The notes: generated from the sequence alone by a model not told the origin. Positions 23,835 to 33,097 are shown, counted from the first letter of the stretch. The stretch: 64,000 bases of DNA from Acanthopleuribacter pedis (GCF_017377855.1 NZ_JAFREP010000005.1:248001-312000); one strand, 5' to 3'. Numbers and translations: made by a program.

Positions 23835-24700
23835 TGGGCTTGCTCCTCTTGATTAAATTTGGCCATGACGGTTTGGTATTCCTCGTGGATGTCCATCATA
23901 ATCTGGGGCAGGGTCTCGAGCTCCCATTTGCGGTTGCGCACCACGAATTCATCGATCATCGGATCCATTTGGTACTGCATGTTGTCGCGTTGGGTGCCGA
24001 ATCCCGCCATCATGGCAAACATATCGCCGAGGTGAACCGCAAGGGCGGTGCGGCGGTAGGCGGGTAGGGCTTGGCTGGGTTGGTGATGGAAGCTGATGGC
24101 TTGAACCAAGTCTTCCGGGAGATGCCACTTTTGGGCAATTTGGGCGCTGATTTGCGCGTGGTCGATGCCAAAGTGCTGTTGTTCGTAATCGAGGAAATGG
24201 GTGATGTTTTCGGGATCCTCGGTTTCTTTTTCGGCAAGGAAGGACGACAGCACCAGTTTTCCGACATCGTGAAACAAGGCGGCGGCGTATGCGCTTTCCG
24301 GGTTGGTGTTGGGTGTGATGCGTTGGGCGCAGATGCGGGCCGCAATGGCGCTGTAGAGGCTGTGCCGGTAGAGATCGTCGGCGCTGGAGGCGTAACCGGT
24401 GAGTGCCTGGTTGTACGTACCGCGCACGCTGAGCTGGAGCGCCAAGTCGAGCACGGCTCGCGCGCCCAGCAAGGTCACGGCGTGGGGTACGGAAGAGATC
24501 GTGCGTTTGATGCCGAAAATGGGGGCATTCACTGTTTTTAGGCAGCGTGCCGCCAGGCTGAGGTCCGCTTCGATCAAGGCCGACAGTTCCGTCGTTTGGT
24601 ATGTCTCGTTACTGAGCAAATCAATTAACTTTAATGTGGTTGTGGAGATGGGCGGGAGACTGTTGAGTCGGTCCGCCGCCTTTTTTGCAAAGTCCGTCAT
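23831..24700 (-). CDS. HDOD-domain signalling protein
   Basis: 289 residues from the ATG at 24700, which overlaps the cheD TGA as ATGA; a longer start at 24763 would lie deep inside cheD. HDOD features: LNSLPPISTTTLKLIDLLSN, IEADLSLAARCLKTVNAPIF, SVPHAVTLLGARAVLDLALQ and the HD-like ALFHDVGKLVLSSF. These proteins are non-enzymatic or degenerate HD relatives that act as protein-interaction hubs in chemotaxis and c-di-GMP signalling. Neighbours make a chemotaxis role the best guess. Confidence 0.88.
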   Translation of the reverse strand: MTDFAKKAADRLNSLPPISTTTLKLIDLLSNETYQTTELSALIEADLSLAARCLKTVNAPIFGIKRTISSVPHAVTLLGARAVLDLALQLSVRGTYNQALTGYASSADDLYRHSLYSAIAARICAQRITPNTNPESAYAAALFHDVGKLVLSSFLAEKETEDPENITHFLDYEQQHFGIDHAQISAQIAQKWHLPEDLVQAISFHHQPSQALPAYRRTALAVHLGDMFAMMAGFGTQRDNMQYQMDPMIDEFVVRNRKWELETLPQIMMDIHEEYQTVMAKFNQEEQAQ

Positions 24701-25185
24701 AGTTCCCACCGTCCCTTGCCGGGAGACTGCAAGTACATGCGCCCCGAATCGACCTCGACCCATACCGTTCGTGAAAAATTACCGCCGACATCCTCGGCAA
24801 TGGCGGCCATGCGGTGTTTCCACAGTTCCTTGCGACAGGACAAAATATTGCGTTTGCCAATGTCGAAGGTGTTGTTGGTATCCATCACCGAGGCGCCACC
24901 CGCCAGCTTAAACACCAACTCGCGGGGGTTTTTGAGGCCGAGCCGTTGGAATTGCTCCAGCATCGCGGGGATGCCGGTGTCGGCAAAGTAGCCGGGCGTG
25001 AGATTGGCCTTTTCGGGGTTGGTGCGCGAATGGGGCAGCACGATGTGGGCCATGCCGACGGCGCGCAGCCGAGGGGCCACCGCGATAATGCCGACGCAGG
25101 AGCCCAGTGCCATGGTTTTAATGACGTCACCGGGGGTGTTGGAGGCGTGAATACCGCCCAAGCCGATCATATGTGTTTGCGACAT
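24697..25185 (-). CDS. cheD: CheD chemoreceptor glutamine deamidase
   Basis: 162 residues from the ATG at 25185 (MSQTHMIGLGGIHASN); the longer frame adds a basic, unrelated leader. Catalytic motif MALGSCVGIIAV (Cys), GMAHIVLPHS (His) and Thr further on, followed by LVFKLAGGASVM, all CheD signatures. It deamidates receptor glutamines and is activated or titrated by CheC/CheX-type partners, consistent with cheX in the same operon. First gene of cheD-HDOD-cheY-cheX. Confidence 0.92.
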   Translation of the reverse strand: MSQTHMIGLGGIHASNTPGDVIKTMALGSCVGIIAVAPRLRAVGMAHIVLPHSRTNPEKANLTPGYFADTGIPAMLEQFQRLGLKNPRELVFKLAGGASVMDTNNTFDIGKRNILSCRKELWKHRMAAIAEDVGGNFSRTVWVEVDSGRMYLQSPGKGRWEL

Positions 25186-25511
25186 AGCCTCATACCATCG
25201 CGGCGGGGCCGCGTTCACGCTTTGTTTATGAAAAACCACCGCCAAGAAAAGCACGCGCTGAGGCGGTTTCTCTTAATCGTGGTGTTTCAATAGGTATCAG
25301 TCTCAATTGGAATACCCAAGTTTAACCGATACGGGGGCGTGACCCAATGGGAAATCGGGGCATTGTCCAAACGAGGCGGCATTTTACCTGGATCGGGTGG
25401 CTCTGAGGGATGAACAGCCCCAAAAAACGGGCTGGTCTGGGTCGGTCGTTTTGTTTTCAGGGGCTAGGTTGGGGACGCCGCCGCCGGGTTCCAACAAGGC
25501 GGCGGGAACAC
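25186..25511. other. Spacer with a weak hairpin
   Basis: AGCCC-caaaaaac-GGGCT near 25420-25437 may end the rluD transcript. Nothing else recognised. Confidence 0.35.
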
Positions 25512-26459
25512 CTAGTAAGGCCACTTGGCGAGGGCCGCGGCGCAAGCGACAAAAGCCTCGGGCGGTGCTTGCTTAAAGGTGAGTTCCTCGCCGCTACGTG
25601 GGTGGCGGAAACGCAACATCGCGGCGTGGAGCATCGGATAATCCGGCATCGCCTCGAATTCCTTGGCCAGGTTGCGGTGACGGTTGCGGCCGTAAAGGGC
25701 GTCGCCCACCACCGGGTGGCCGATGTGGGCCAGGTGAACGCGCACCTGGTGGGTGCGGCCGGTGAGGATGTGGACATTGAGTTTGGCAGCCTCGCTCCAT
25801 CGCGCCACCAGCTTGTAGCGTGACAACGCGTGGCGACCCTGTTCGGCCTGGGCGGTCATCATGTAGCGCAGGCGCGGGTGGCGGCCGATGTGGCTTTCGA
25901 TTTCACCGCGTTCGGGATCGGGTGCGCCCCACACCAGGGTTTGGTACAGCTTGGTCACGCTGTGGGCCTGCCATTGTTCCTGCAAGTGTTTGTGGGTAAA
26001 GTCGTTTTTCGCGACAAGGATCAGGCCGGTGGTGCCTTTGTCCAAGCGGTGCACGATGCCGGGCCGCATATCGCCGCCGCGTGTGGCCAGTTGCTCGAAA
26101 TGGTAGGCCAAGGCGTTGACCAGGGTGCCGGAGTAGATGCCCGCGCCGGGGTGGACCACCATGCCGGGCGCTTTGTTGATCAGCACCAAGTCGTCGTCTT
26201 CAAAAACGATGTCCAGCGGAATGTTTTCGGCGCGCACGCTGTCGACCGGTTCCTCCTCGGGGACGGTCAAGGACAGCTCTTCCCCGCCTTGCAGCAGGTA
26301 GGAACCCTTGCGGGCTTTGCCGTTGACCATAACCGCGCCTTCTTTGCACCAACCTTTGATTTTGGTGCGGCTTACCTCTTCCAAGAGGTCGGCCAAATAC
26401 ACGTCCAAGCGCTCGCTGCCGTCGAGCTCGGTCACCTGGAATTTCTCTTCACTTGTCAC
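25512..26459 (-). CDS. rluD: RluD-type 23S rRNA pseudouridine synthase
   Basis: 315 residues from a GTG with GAAGGA upstream. An S4-like RNA-binding N-terminus (ERLDVYLADLLEEVSRTKIK) precedes the RluA-family core with catalytic Asp in VHRLDKGTTGLILVAKN, then GRTHQVRVHLAHIGHPVVGD. Length and the S4 domain fit RluD rather than short RluA. It modifies helix 69 of 23S rRNA in known relatives. 13 bp after lgt, so part of the lspA-lgt group. Confidence 0.9.
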   Translation of the reverse strand: MTSEEKFQVTELDGSERLDVYLADLLEEVSRTKIKGWCKEGAVMVNGKARKGSYLLQGGEELSLTVPEEEPVDSVRAENIPLDIVFEDDDLVLINKAPGMVVHPGAGIYSGTLVNALAYHFEQLATRGGDMRPGIVHRLDKGTTGLILVAKNDFTHKHLQEQWQAHSVTKLYQTLVWGAPDPERGEIESHIGRHPRLRYMMTAQAEQGRHALSRYKLVARWSEAAKLNVHILTGRTHQVRVHLAHIGHPVVGDALYGRNRHRNLAKEFEAMPDYPMLHAAMLRFRHPRSGEELTFKQAPPEAFVACAAALAKWPY

Positions 26460-26472
26460 GATGCGTTTTCCT

Positions 26473-27258
26473 TCAACCGGAAGTGTTCTTCCGGCTCAAA
26501 CCTTTGAACTTCCATAACGTCCAGCCGATTGCCGCCGCCATGCCGCCCAGCGCGATGAGCTGGGATGTGCTGATCATACCGTCAAACCACACGCCGCGCA
26601 CGCCGTCGCCGCGGTAGTTTTCAATGATTGCTCGGGTGAGGCCGTAGAGGAACACGAAAGCGGCCACAATTTGGCCGTCGAATTTACGGCGACGCAGCAG
26701 CCAAATCAAGATGCCGTAAAGCACAACGCCGTTTATGAGACTCACAATTTGGATGGGGAACAGGCCGACACCGGCGGGCGCGGGGCAATGGGCGACCTCG
26801 GGGAAATGCAGGGCAAAGGGGCCGTCGTAGTGGACCCCGTAACAACAGCCCGCCAACAAGCAGGCCACGCGGCCCAAACCAATGCCGAGGGCCAGGTGCG
26901 GCGCCATCACATCCAGGGTTTTGACAATGGGTAACTTATGGCGGTTGAGGTACCAAATGACACCCAGCGCCCCGCCGATTTGACCGCCGTAAATGACGCC
27001 GGCCGAGCGGATCGTATCCAGAAGTTTGGCGGGATTTTGAATGAAGTCGTCCAGTTCGACGATGATCAGCAACAGTTTGGCCCCGATTAGGCCGAACAGC
27101 AGGCCGGAAACAGCGGCGTCGGTCAGTTGTTCGGGATCCAGGTCAAGACGCGCGCCCTCGCGGCGCAACAAAATGGTCGCGATGATAAACGCCGTGACCA
27201 GTGCGACGCCGTAGCTGGGAACCTCGAAACCAAAGATTTCAAATAAAATAGGATGCAC
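26473..27258 (-). CDS. lgt: Prolipoprotein diacylglyceryl transferase Lgt
   Basis: 261 residues from the GTG at 27258, which lies directly after the lspA stop and has CGAGGT upstream. Multi-helix membrane enzyme with FGFEVPSYGVALVTAFI, GGQIGGALGVIWYL, GLGRVACLLAGCCYGVHYDG and the C-terminal LYGLTRAIIENYRGD. It transfers diacylglycerol to the lipobox Cys, the step before LspA. The central loop carries a double Cys (GCCYG), as in many non-enterobacterial Lgt proteins. Confidence 0.93.
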   Translation of the reverse strand: MHPILFEIFGFEVPSYGVALVTAFIIATILLRREGARLDLDPEQLTDAAVSGLLFGLIGAKLLLIIVELDDFIQNPAKLLDTIRSAGVIYGGQIGGALGVIWYLNRHKLPIVKTLDVMAPHLALGIGLGRVACLLAGCCYGVHYDGPFALHFPEVAHCPAPAGVGLFPIQIVSLINGVVLYGILIWLLRRRKFDGQIVAAFVFLYGLTRAIIENYRGDGVRGVWFDGMISTSQLIALGGMAAAIGWTLWKFKGLSRKNTSG

Positions 27259-27260
27259 GA

Positions 27261-27764
27261 TTAGACCTCGTTCCGGTTTTTGGTCGGGGTGCGGAGGATG
27301 GCAACCCACAACCACAGGCAACCGGTCGTCAAACATAAGTCGGCGAAATTAACGGTTAGTCCGCCCGGAAAAAAACGCAGCAGCAGCCAGTCGGTGACGT
27401 AGCCGAACCACAGCCGTTCTAGGGTGTTGCCGAGTGCGCCCGCCATCATGCAGGCCAGCGCGCCATGCAGCGAACGCTGGGTCGCCGGGGTGAAGCAGGC
27501 CCAGATGAACAAGGCCGCGGTGGCGGCTATGCCGACCCACGCGGCCGAAGAATCACCTGGCGCGCTTTCCATGGCCCAGAGACCGTGGTGCCGCACCATG
27601 AAAACACCGATTTGGTCGCGGATCATCCATTCAACCCCGCCAAATTGTTGCGAGGCCCAATGTTTGCTCCAAAAATCAAGGCCGAGGCCGAGCGGAACAC
27701 AACCGTAAATGACCCACAACCAGTGGGTTTGGGTTGGCGGTTCCGCCGCGGCGTTATTCGCCAA
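27261..27764 (-). CDS. lspA: Lipoprotein signal peptidase LspA
   Basis: 167 residues, four helices. The two catalytic aspartates are present in YVTDWLLLR and VNFADLCLTTG. The usual GNxxDR motif reads GNTLERLW here, Asp replaced by Glu. The signature Asp/Lys near the N-terminus is GLDFWSKHW. It removes the signal peptide after Lgt has acted; the two genes are adjacent in the same operon. It overlaps the end of the DUF1292 gene by 11 bp. Confidence 0.9.
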   Translation of the reverse strand: MANNAAAEPPTQTHWLWVIYGCVPLGLGLDFWSKHWASQQFGGVEWMIRDQIGVFMVRHHGLWAMESAPGDSSAAWVGIAATAALFIWACFTPATQRSLHGALACMMAGALGNTLERLWFGYVTDWLLLRFFPGGLTVNFADLCLTTGCLWLWVAILRTPTKNRNEV

Positions 27765-28089
27765 TTTCCTCTAAGTGTTTCTGCAAATCGTTTTCGATGC
27801 CTTTGAATTCTTCTTCGTCGACTTCGATGTAGGCGTCCTCTTCCTCTTGGCGCATGACGAAGAAAATGCTCTGTTCGTCACCGTAGTATTCGTTGAATTC
27901 CTCGTCGGTCATGGTGTCCATGCGTTCAAAGTCCTCATAAAGCGCCATCACAGCGTAGCTGCTCTCACCGGATTTAAAGGTGCTGATGACCACGAACTCT
28001 TCGGTTTCACCGTCTTCGGTTTCCATCTCTACCACTAAAAACTCTTCTTCTTCACCATCAAGTGCTGGGTTTTTTGGTTCTTCGGTCAT
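27754..28089 (-). CDS. DUF1292 acidic protein
   Basis: 111 residues from the ATG at 28089, with AAAGGA upstream. Very acidic; the core VVISTFKSGESSYAVMALYE and EQSIFFVMRQEEEDAYIEVD fits DUF1292 (YrzB-like). Cytoplasmic, function unknown. First gene of DUF1292-lspA-lgt-rluD. The frame extends upstream to 28194 but that part is basic and has no ribosome binding site. Confidence 0.78.
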   Translation of the reverse strand: MTEEPKNPALDGEEEEFLVVEMETEDGETEEFVVISTFKSGESSYAVMALYEDFERMDTMTDEEFNEYYGDEQSIFFVMRQEEEDAYIEVDEEEFKGIENDLQKHLEEIGE

Positions 28090-28423
28090 GGCGGGACGTC
28101 CTTTGCATCGCGTGGTGCGATGTTGATGCGAGCCTGTGTGGTCAAAATGGGTGACCGCACAAGATATCGCTGGAAGCATAACGAATGCGCTCATTTAGCA
28201 CAAGCGATAAGAAACAGGATTTGACGGCATTTGAAAGCCCGTTGGCAAAGTCCCGCCGGGCCGCACCGTCACCTGCTTTCCGGCGAGGTTTTCTTTGCGA
28301 TTCAGGTTGCATGGGTTAGATTCAGGACGCCCTCGGTCGCCACACCACCAACCTGCCGTTTTGTCAGATGTCCCGGCTTCGGAAAACGTGCTCCCTGGGA
28401 AAAACTATGATTTTGGATGTGTT
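28090..28423. other. Divergent promoter region
   Basis: Lies between the DUF1292 operon (minus) and the PepSY-TM gene (plus). No repeat or RNA recognised. Confidence 0.4.
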
Positions 28424-29038
28424 ATGAATCGACGAATTCACCGTATTTTGGCGCTTGTGCTGACCTTGCCCTTTTTTGCTTGGGCCGTGACCGGCATCTT
28501 TTTTCACCTTAAGCCGGGTTACGCCGCCGCGTATGCGATGCCCCGCGTGAAAACCTACCCGCTCGGCGAGCTGCCGGCGCTGACCCCGCAACCGTCCTGG
28601 CACCGAATCCAGTGGACGCGCACCGTGCTGGGGCTTCACTTGCTGGTGGAGGCGGACGGTAAAAAGCGTCATTTGGATCCGGCCACCGGTGAAGACTGGA
28701 CGCCGGACCTGGCCCAAATCGAACGTTTGGTGGTCGACGCCCTCGCCGAGGATCCCGTGATCGGCGGCAAGGTGATCGAGGTGGCGCTGGACCGGGTAAC
28801 CCTGGACAACGGGCGTACCGTCCAGGTTCATTGGCAAAACCTGGGGTTATCACAAAAGGGCCGTGACACGCGGTTCATCAACTGGATGTACGAAATCCAC
28901 TACCTGCGTTGGACGGGGATCCGTTCCCTGGATCAGGTATTGGCACCTTTTGGGTTGGTGTTGGTTACTGTTCTTTTGGTTACCGGCCTGCGGTTGTGGG
29001 TGAAAAGCTCGCCCTTATTCGGCGGGCGGTTTCGGTAG
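28424..29038 (+). CDS. PepSY-associated membrane protein
   Basis: 204 residues from the ATG at 28424. First helix RILALVLTLPFFAWAVTGIFFHLKP has the conserved pattern of PepSY_TM proteins, then a periplasmic PepSY-like domain (ADGKKRHLDPATGEDWTPDL ... VDALAEDPVIGGKVIEV) and a last helix (LAPFGLVLVTVLLVTGLRLW) after the conserved YEIHYLRWTGI. Small versions are often tied to iron or copper uptake and redox; no partner is adjacent. Its 3' end overlaps nusB by 24 bp, tail to tail. Confidence 0.78.
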   Translation: MNRRIHRILALVLTLPFFAWAVTGIFFHLKPGYAAAYAMPRVKTYPLGELPALTPQPSWHRIQWTRTVLGLHLLVEADGKKRHLDPATGEDWTPDLAQIERLVVDALAEDPVIGGKVIEVALDRVTLDNGRTVQVHWQNLGLSQKGRDTRFINWMYEIHYLRWTGIRSLDQVLAPFGLVLVTVLLVTGLRLWVKSSPLFGGRFR

Positions 29039-29530
29039 TTCGGCTTCAACCGAGGGAAGATCCGGTTCAATCGAGACCGCCTCGGCTTCGTTTGCCGGGG
29101 TATCGGTCGCGGCGTTGAAGCCGTCGCTGTTGCGCGCACACCACGCGTGCAAGACCCCATTAATAAAGGTAGGGCTTTTGTCGGTGCCGAACATCTTGGC
29201 GAGGGTGACCGCTTCGTCGATGACCACTTTCCAGGGGACCTCGATGTTTTTGGCGAGTAACTCAAACAAAGCCAGTTCCAGGATGATACGGTCCAGGGTG
29301 GCGATGCGGTCCAAGGTCCAGTTTTTGAGGTAACCATTGATTTCCAGATCCAGTTCCGTGCGCTGCTCAATGACACCCCGTGCGAGCTGGGAACTAAATG
29401 CGCGGGTGGTTTGGTCCGCGTCGATATTGCGCCAAAAGTGGTGCAGAATGTGGTCCAGGGTGTCGCCACTGAATTCGAACTGGTAAATCATTTGAACGGC
29501 AAATTGGCGGCCGCGGCTTCGGCTTGACAT
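29015..29530 (-). CDS. nusB: Transcription antitermination factor NusB
   Basis: 171 residues with GAGG upstream. Typical start SRSRGRQFAVQMIYQFEF and core NWTLDRIATLDRIILELALF, VVIDEAVTLAKMFGTDKSPT, FINGVLHAW. It binds boxA RNA with NusE to prevent premature termination of rRNA transcription. The last 30 residues are an acidic Pro-rich extension beyond the normal end. Confidence 0.92.
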   Translation of the reverse strand: MSSRSRGRQFAVQMIYQFEFSGDTLDHILHHFWRNIDADQTTRAFSSQLARGVIEQRTELDLEINGYLKNWTLDRIATLDRIILELALFELLAKNIEVPWKVVIDEAVTLAKMFGTDKSPTFINGVLHAWCARNSDGFNAATDTPANEAEAVSIEPDLPSVEAELPKPPAE

Positions 29531-29713
29531 GAAGACCTCGTAACGTTTAATCCATCATGGGTCGCCCACATCAGCCGATGCGGGTCGGTCTATTGACCGC
29601 AACACGTGTCGGCCACGCGTGCGTCCCACAGTCTAGCCGCGCCGTCCGCAATAGGCAAGTACGGATGCCGCCCGTGATCGGCAAGCACCCAACGCGCCGT
29701 ATGCCGTGACGGC

Positions 29714-30706
29714 TTATTTCTTGGCGGCGGCTTTGACCCGGTTCCTGAGTGTTTCATAAGGCAGCAGGCGTTTGCCCGGTTGTAAAACCTGTTTCAGCAG
29801 GCGGGGGGTTTGCCAAATCGGCTGATCCAAAACACGCACCCCGCTCAGCAGCATGGGCGCGCCGCCGATAAAAACCGAAACCTGCCACAGACCCGCCCCG
29901 ATCACGGTCCCATTCGGTTGTTTTTCCGGCATGGCGGGCAACGGCCAGCACTGCTTAAAGCTGAACAGAAAGCTGTCGCAGCCGGCGACACGGGGATGGT
30001 GCGCGTGGCAGGCCTGGGTTCGCCGAATCAGCGCCGCGGGCGGCTCGTCCAATTTAAGCAGCCGCATGCGCGGTCGGAACTTTATTGCCTCGGTGACCGC
30101 GCCGGATTGGGGGGTGGGTTCGATCCCCGCGCGGATCATTTCGACCACCTTGGTGACCGCTTCCGGCACCACCGCGATGAAGCGCGCGTAATGATCGTCG
30201 TAGGTGCCGCCTTCAATTCGGGCCAGGTTTTGTTGATGGTAAATCGCACCGCCGTCCAGTTCATCTTCCAGGCGGTGAATGCTGATGCCGAATCCCGGTG
30301 CTTGTTCATCAACCACCGAAAAAATCGGATCGGCCCCGCGTAACAAAGGCAATCGCGAGGGGTGGACGTTGATACCGCCGTGGGGGAAAAGCTGCACCGT
30401 TTTGCTCGGAATCAAATGGGGCCAGCCAAAAACCAGCAACAGGTCGGCGCCGCAGTGGCGCACGAACGCGTGGATGTCGCCTTGGTCCAAGCGGCGCGCC
30501 ACGCGGATGGGGATGTCCTTACGGCGGCAGACGTTACCGATATCCCAGCCGGCGAGATCGTAACGCCAGAAGGGGAGGCCTTGGCACTGGGTGCGGTAAA
30601 CCCCTTGGTAGGGAGAAATAACCGCGGGCACCTCGCAACCCGCGCGCAAGAGCGCGCTGACGACACCCCCGGCGAGGCGTTCTCCTGTGGCCGTCAGTAT
30701 TTTCAT
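29714..30706 (-). CDS. Formyltransferase family protein (Fmt-like)
   Basis: 330 residues with AGGAA upstream. The formyltransferase active-site residues are present: Asn and His in GGINVHPSRLPLLRGADPI, and Asp in EDELDGGAIYHQQ. A C-terminal beta domain follows (GTVIGAGLWQVSVFIGG). Length fits methionyl-tRNA formyltransferase, but the N-terminal ATGERLAGGVVSALLRAGCE and sequence around the active site differ from classic Fmt, and no def gene is next to it, so it may be a paralogue acting on another substrate. Confidence 0.72.
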   Translation of the reverse strand: MKILTATGERLAGGVVSALLRAGCEVPAVISPYQGVYRTQCQGLPFWRYDLAGWDIGNVCRRKDIPIRVARRLDQGDIHAFVRHCGADLLLVFGWPHLIPSKTVQLFPHGGINVHPSRLPLLRGADPIFSVVDEQAPGFGISIHRLEDELDGGAIYHQQNLARIEGGTYDDHYARFIAVVPEAVTKVVEMIRAGIEPTPQSGAVTEAIKFRPRMRLLKLDEPPAALIRRTQACHAHHPRVAGCDSFLFSFKQCWPLPAMPEKQPNGTVIGAGLWQVSVFIGGAPMLLSGVRVLDQPIWQTPRLLKQVLQPGKRLLPYETLRNRVKAAAKK

Positions 30707-30796
30707 GTTTCCTGTCTTTCCTATGCAAAGGCATCCATGGTTTGAGCCCGACGAGGTCCAAGCGCCGGCCGCGGCGGCGCGACGCTTGGGGGTTCG

Positions 30797-32110
30797 TTAT
30801 AGGAGGTTGCTGGCTGCTTCCGCCAAGGGCGAACGTTCACCACGGGTTAAGGTGACGTGCCCGTAAAGCGGGTGGTTGCGGAAACGGTTGACCAGGTAGC
30901 TGATCCCGTTGGTGGATGCATCCAAGAACGGGTGGTCGATTTGGTTGGGGTCGCCGGTTAACACAATTTTGGTACCGTGACCCGCGCGCGTGATGATCGA
31001 CTTAATTTCGTGGGGCGTCAGGTTCTGCGCCTCATCGACCAGCATGTACTGGTTGGGAATGCTGCGACCGCGCATGTAGGTCAAAGGTTCGACCACCATC
31101 CAGCCTTTGTCGATAAAGTATTCGTAGGTCACCTGGCCTTTGCCGAAGTCCTCGGAGTTGCAGTGGAGGATGTACTCGAGGTTGTCGAATATCGGCTGCA
31201 TCCAGGGGCGAATCTTTTCGTCAATATCGCCGGGCAGATAACCCAGATCTTTGCCCATTGGGTGGATCGGGCGGGATACCATCAAGCGGTGGAATTTGTT
31301 TTCGTCTACCACGATTTGTAGGCCGGCAGCCAGTGCGATCAGGGTTTTGCCCGTTCCGGCCTTACCCACCAAACTCACCAACTGGATTCGCTGGTCCAAC
31401 AGTAACTCAATCGCCAAGCGCTGTTCCACGTTTAGCGGTTTTACGCCCCACACGTCGCGGACCGGCGGCAGCGCCGACAAACGACCCGTTTGGGGATCGA
31501 GCCGCGCGGGAATGGGTTCTTCCGAGACATCCGGGCAACTCACAATGAAAAATTGGTTCAAAGAGCCTTCTTCCGGTTTTTCGATTGATCGCGTGTTGGA
31601 CAGCTCTTCCCAGGCTGCCGCATCGACTTCCAAATCGGAACAGCCCGTGTACAACTCATTCAGTTCGACCTTGTCGTTGGAGTAATCTTCCGCGGGAACG
31701 CGTAATGCATCTGCTTTGATACGCAGGTTTACATCTTTGGTGACCAGGATGCAGGTCCGCTCCGGGTTGTGGTTCATTTGGTGAACCGCCACGCCCAGGA
31801 TCCAGTTGTCGTTGTTCATCGACGAGTTGCGCGTGTTCGATTTGAGGCTGACATCGGCCGATTCCAGTGCCGCCCGCAAGGTGCCGCCTTCATCCAGGGG
31901 CACGCCGTCGCTCAGGCGACCTTTGGCGCGTTCCTTATCGAGGAAACGCGAAACCATCCGCGCGTTGCGGCCGACCTCGGACTGGTCGCGCTTAAATTTA
32001 TCAATTTCTTCAATGACCACCAGGGGAACCAGGACTTCGTTTTCCTTGAACTTGTAAATCGCCATGGGGTCGTGGATGAGTACGGTTGTATCAAGTACAA
32101 ATGTTTTCAT
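30797..32110 (-). CDS. PhoH2: PIN domain fused to PhoH ATPase
   Basis: 437 residues. N-terminal PIN nuclease domain (MKTFVLDTTVLIHDPMAIY, then acidic VVIEEIDKFK and TKDVNLRIKA) and C-terminal PhoH-type ATPase (NVEQRLAIELLLD, Walker A LVGKAGTGKTLIALAA, Walker B MLVDEAQNLTPHEIK, GDPNQIDHPFLD). PhoH2 proteins unwind and cut RNA in the studied cases. Monocistronic by position. Confidence 0.92.
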   Translation of the reverse strand: MKTFVLDTTVLIHDPMAIYKFKENEVLVPLVVIEEIDKFKRDQSEVGRNARMVSRFLDKERAKGRLSDGVPLDEGGTLRAALESADVSLKSNTRNSSMNNDNWILGVAVHQMNHNPERTCILVTKDVNLRIKADALRVPAEDYSNDKVELNELYTGCSDLEVDAAAWEELSNTRSIEKPEEGSLNQFFIVSCPDVSEEPIPARLDPQTGRLSALPPVRDVWGVKPLNVEQRLAIELLLDQRIQLVSLVGKAGTGKTLIALAAGLQIVVDENKFHRLMVSRPIHPMGKDLGYLPGDIDEKIRPWMQPIFDNLEYILHCNSEDFGKGQVTYEYFIDKGWMVVEPLTYMRGRSIPNQYMLVDEAQNLTPHEIKSIITRAGHGTKIVLTGDPNQIDHPFLDASTNGISYLVNRFRNHPLYGHVTLTRGERSPLAEAASNLL

Positions 32111-32680
32111 GGGTGGGGTGTTCCTTAAGCTTACCTGGCTATGATGTTTCGCGGGGCGGGATCCCCATCGAGACGAGGGGTGTCGGCACAGGACATCACA
32201 TCAAACGGTCCGTGACCGTCCGTGTTGTCGAAGAACCCGTGGATGATGCGTTGTGTGGGTGCTTGCTTATCCAATCCAAAATCCAATCGCCGGGTCAACC
32301 GTGTTGGTCGGGTGTGCCGACAATCTATGATTCCCCACCTGAAATGCCCTTTATGACATGAGCCTGTCGGGTAGTCGGGCTGTGTCAAAAAAGCGTATCT
32401 CGCCAGGTGTCAGAGGGTTAGGCTGGTTCTGAAAAGTGACGCTGCCCGTATGGTGTTGGGGACCGGCCGACGTTCTGAAACGGGTTTTCAGGATTGTCGC
32501 CCAGCCGCGATCACATGCGCCCGTGGTTTCTCTTTTGGTTCGGCCAAGTGGCGCTGGTTCAGGTGGAGCCTTGCCGACTATACCATGAGCCCCGCCGCGA
32601 CCTAAGCAAAAAGCCCGGTCCCTGGTGGGTGGATGTTCCGTGATTGTTGCAAGCACCTCGGGGTTTTCATCTTTGGGTGG

Positions 32681-33064
32681 GTGGATGGGGGGTTGCTTGG
32701 TTTGGCCTGGTCGTTTGGGGGGTGAGGGGGACCTCTCTGAGGATGACTGGATGAATTGAGGATGGGCGATGGGCCGTGGTTCGTTTGGCGGGGCGAATAC
32801 CGGCGCGGAACGGGCAAAACCAAATCGTCCATCCAAGCATGCTCGGTACTTACCAATAAAAAAGGTTGGCGTAGGGTTTTCGAAAAACAAAACGAACCAG
32901 GTGGACGCCTTCATCCGCGGCGGAACAGGCAGCACCAAGCAGGCAACGCGCATCGCCCATCCTCATACCATCCAGGCATCCTCAGAAATAAACCCACCAC
33001 CCCTAACCTACCCAAGCAAAACCAAGCAAAGCCAAGCAGGCCAACCCAAATCACCCCCATCCAC
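32681..33064. repeat. Large imperfect inverted repeat
   Basis: Left arm 32681-32771 and right arm 32951-33064 match in blocks: TGAGGATGGGCGATG (32757-32771) with its exact complement (32951-32965); CTGAGGATG.CTGGATG with CATCCAG.CATCCTCAG; GTGGATGGGGG with CCCCCATCCAC. The loop is about 180 bp. It may be a MITE-like remnant or a long structured RNA. Confidence 0.65.
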
Positions 33065-33097
33065 TCGGAAAACCAAGCAGGCCAACCCAAATCACCC
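33032..33097. repeat. 25-bp direct repeat
   Basis: CCAAGCAGGCCAACCCAAAT followed by CACCC occurs at 33032-33056 and again at 33073-33097, 41 bp apart, in the right arm of the inverted repeat. Confidence 0.85.
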
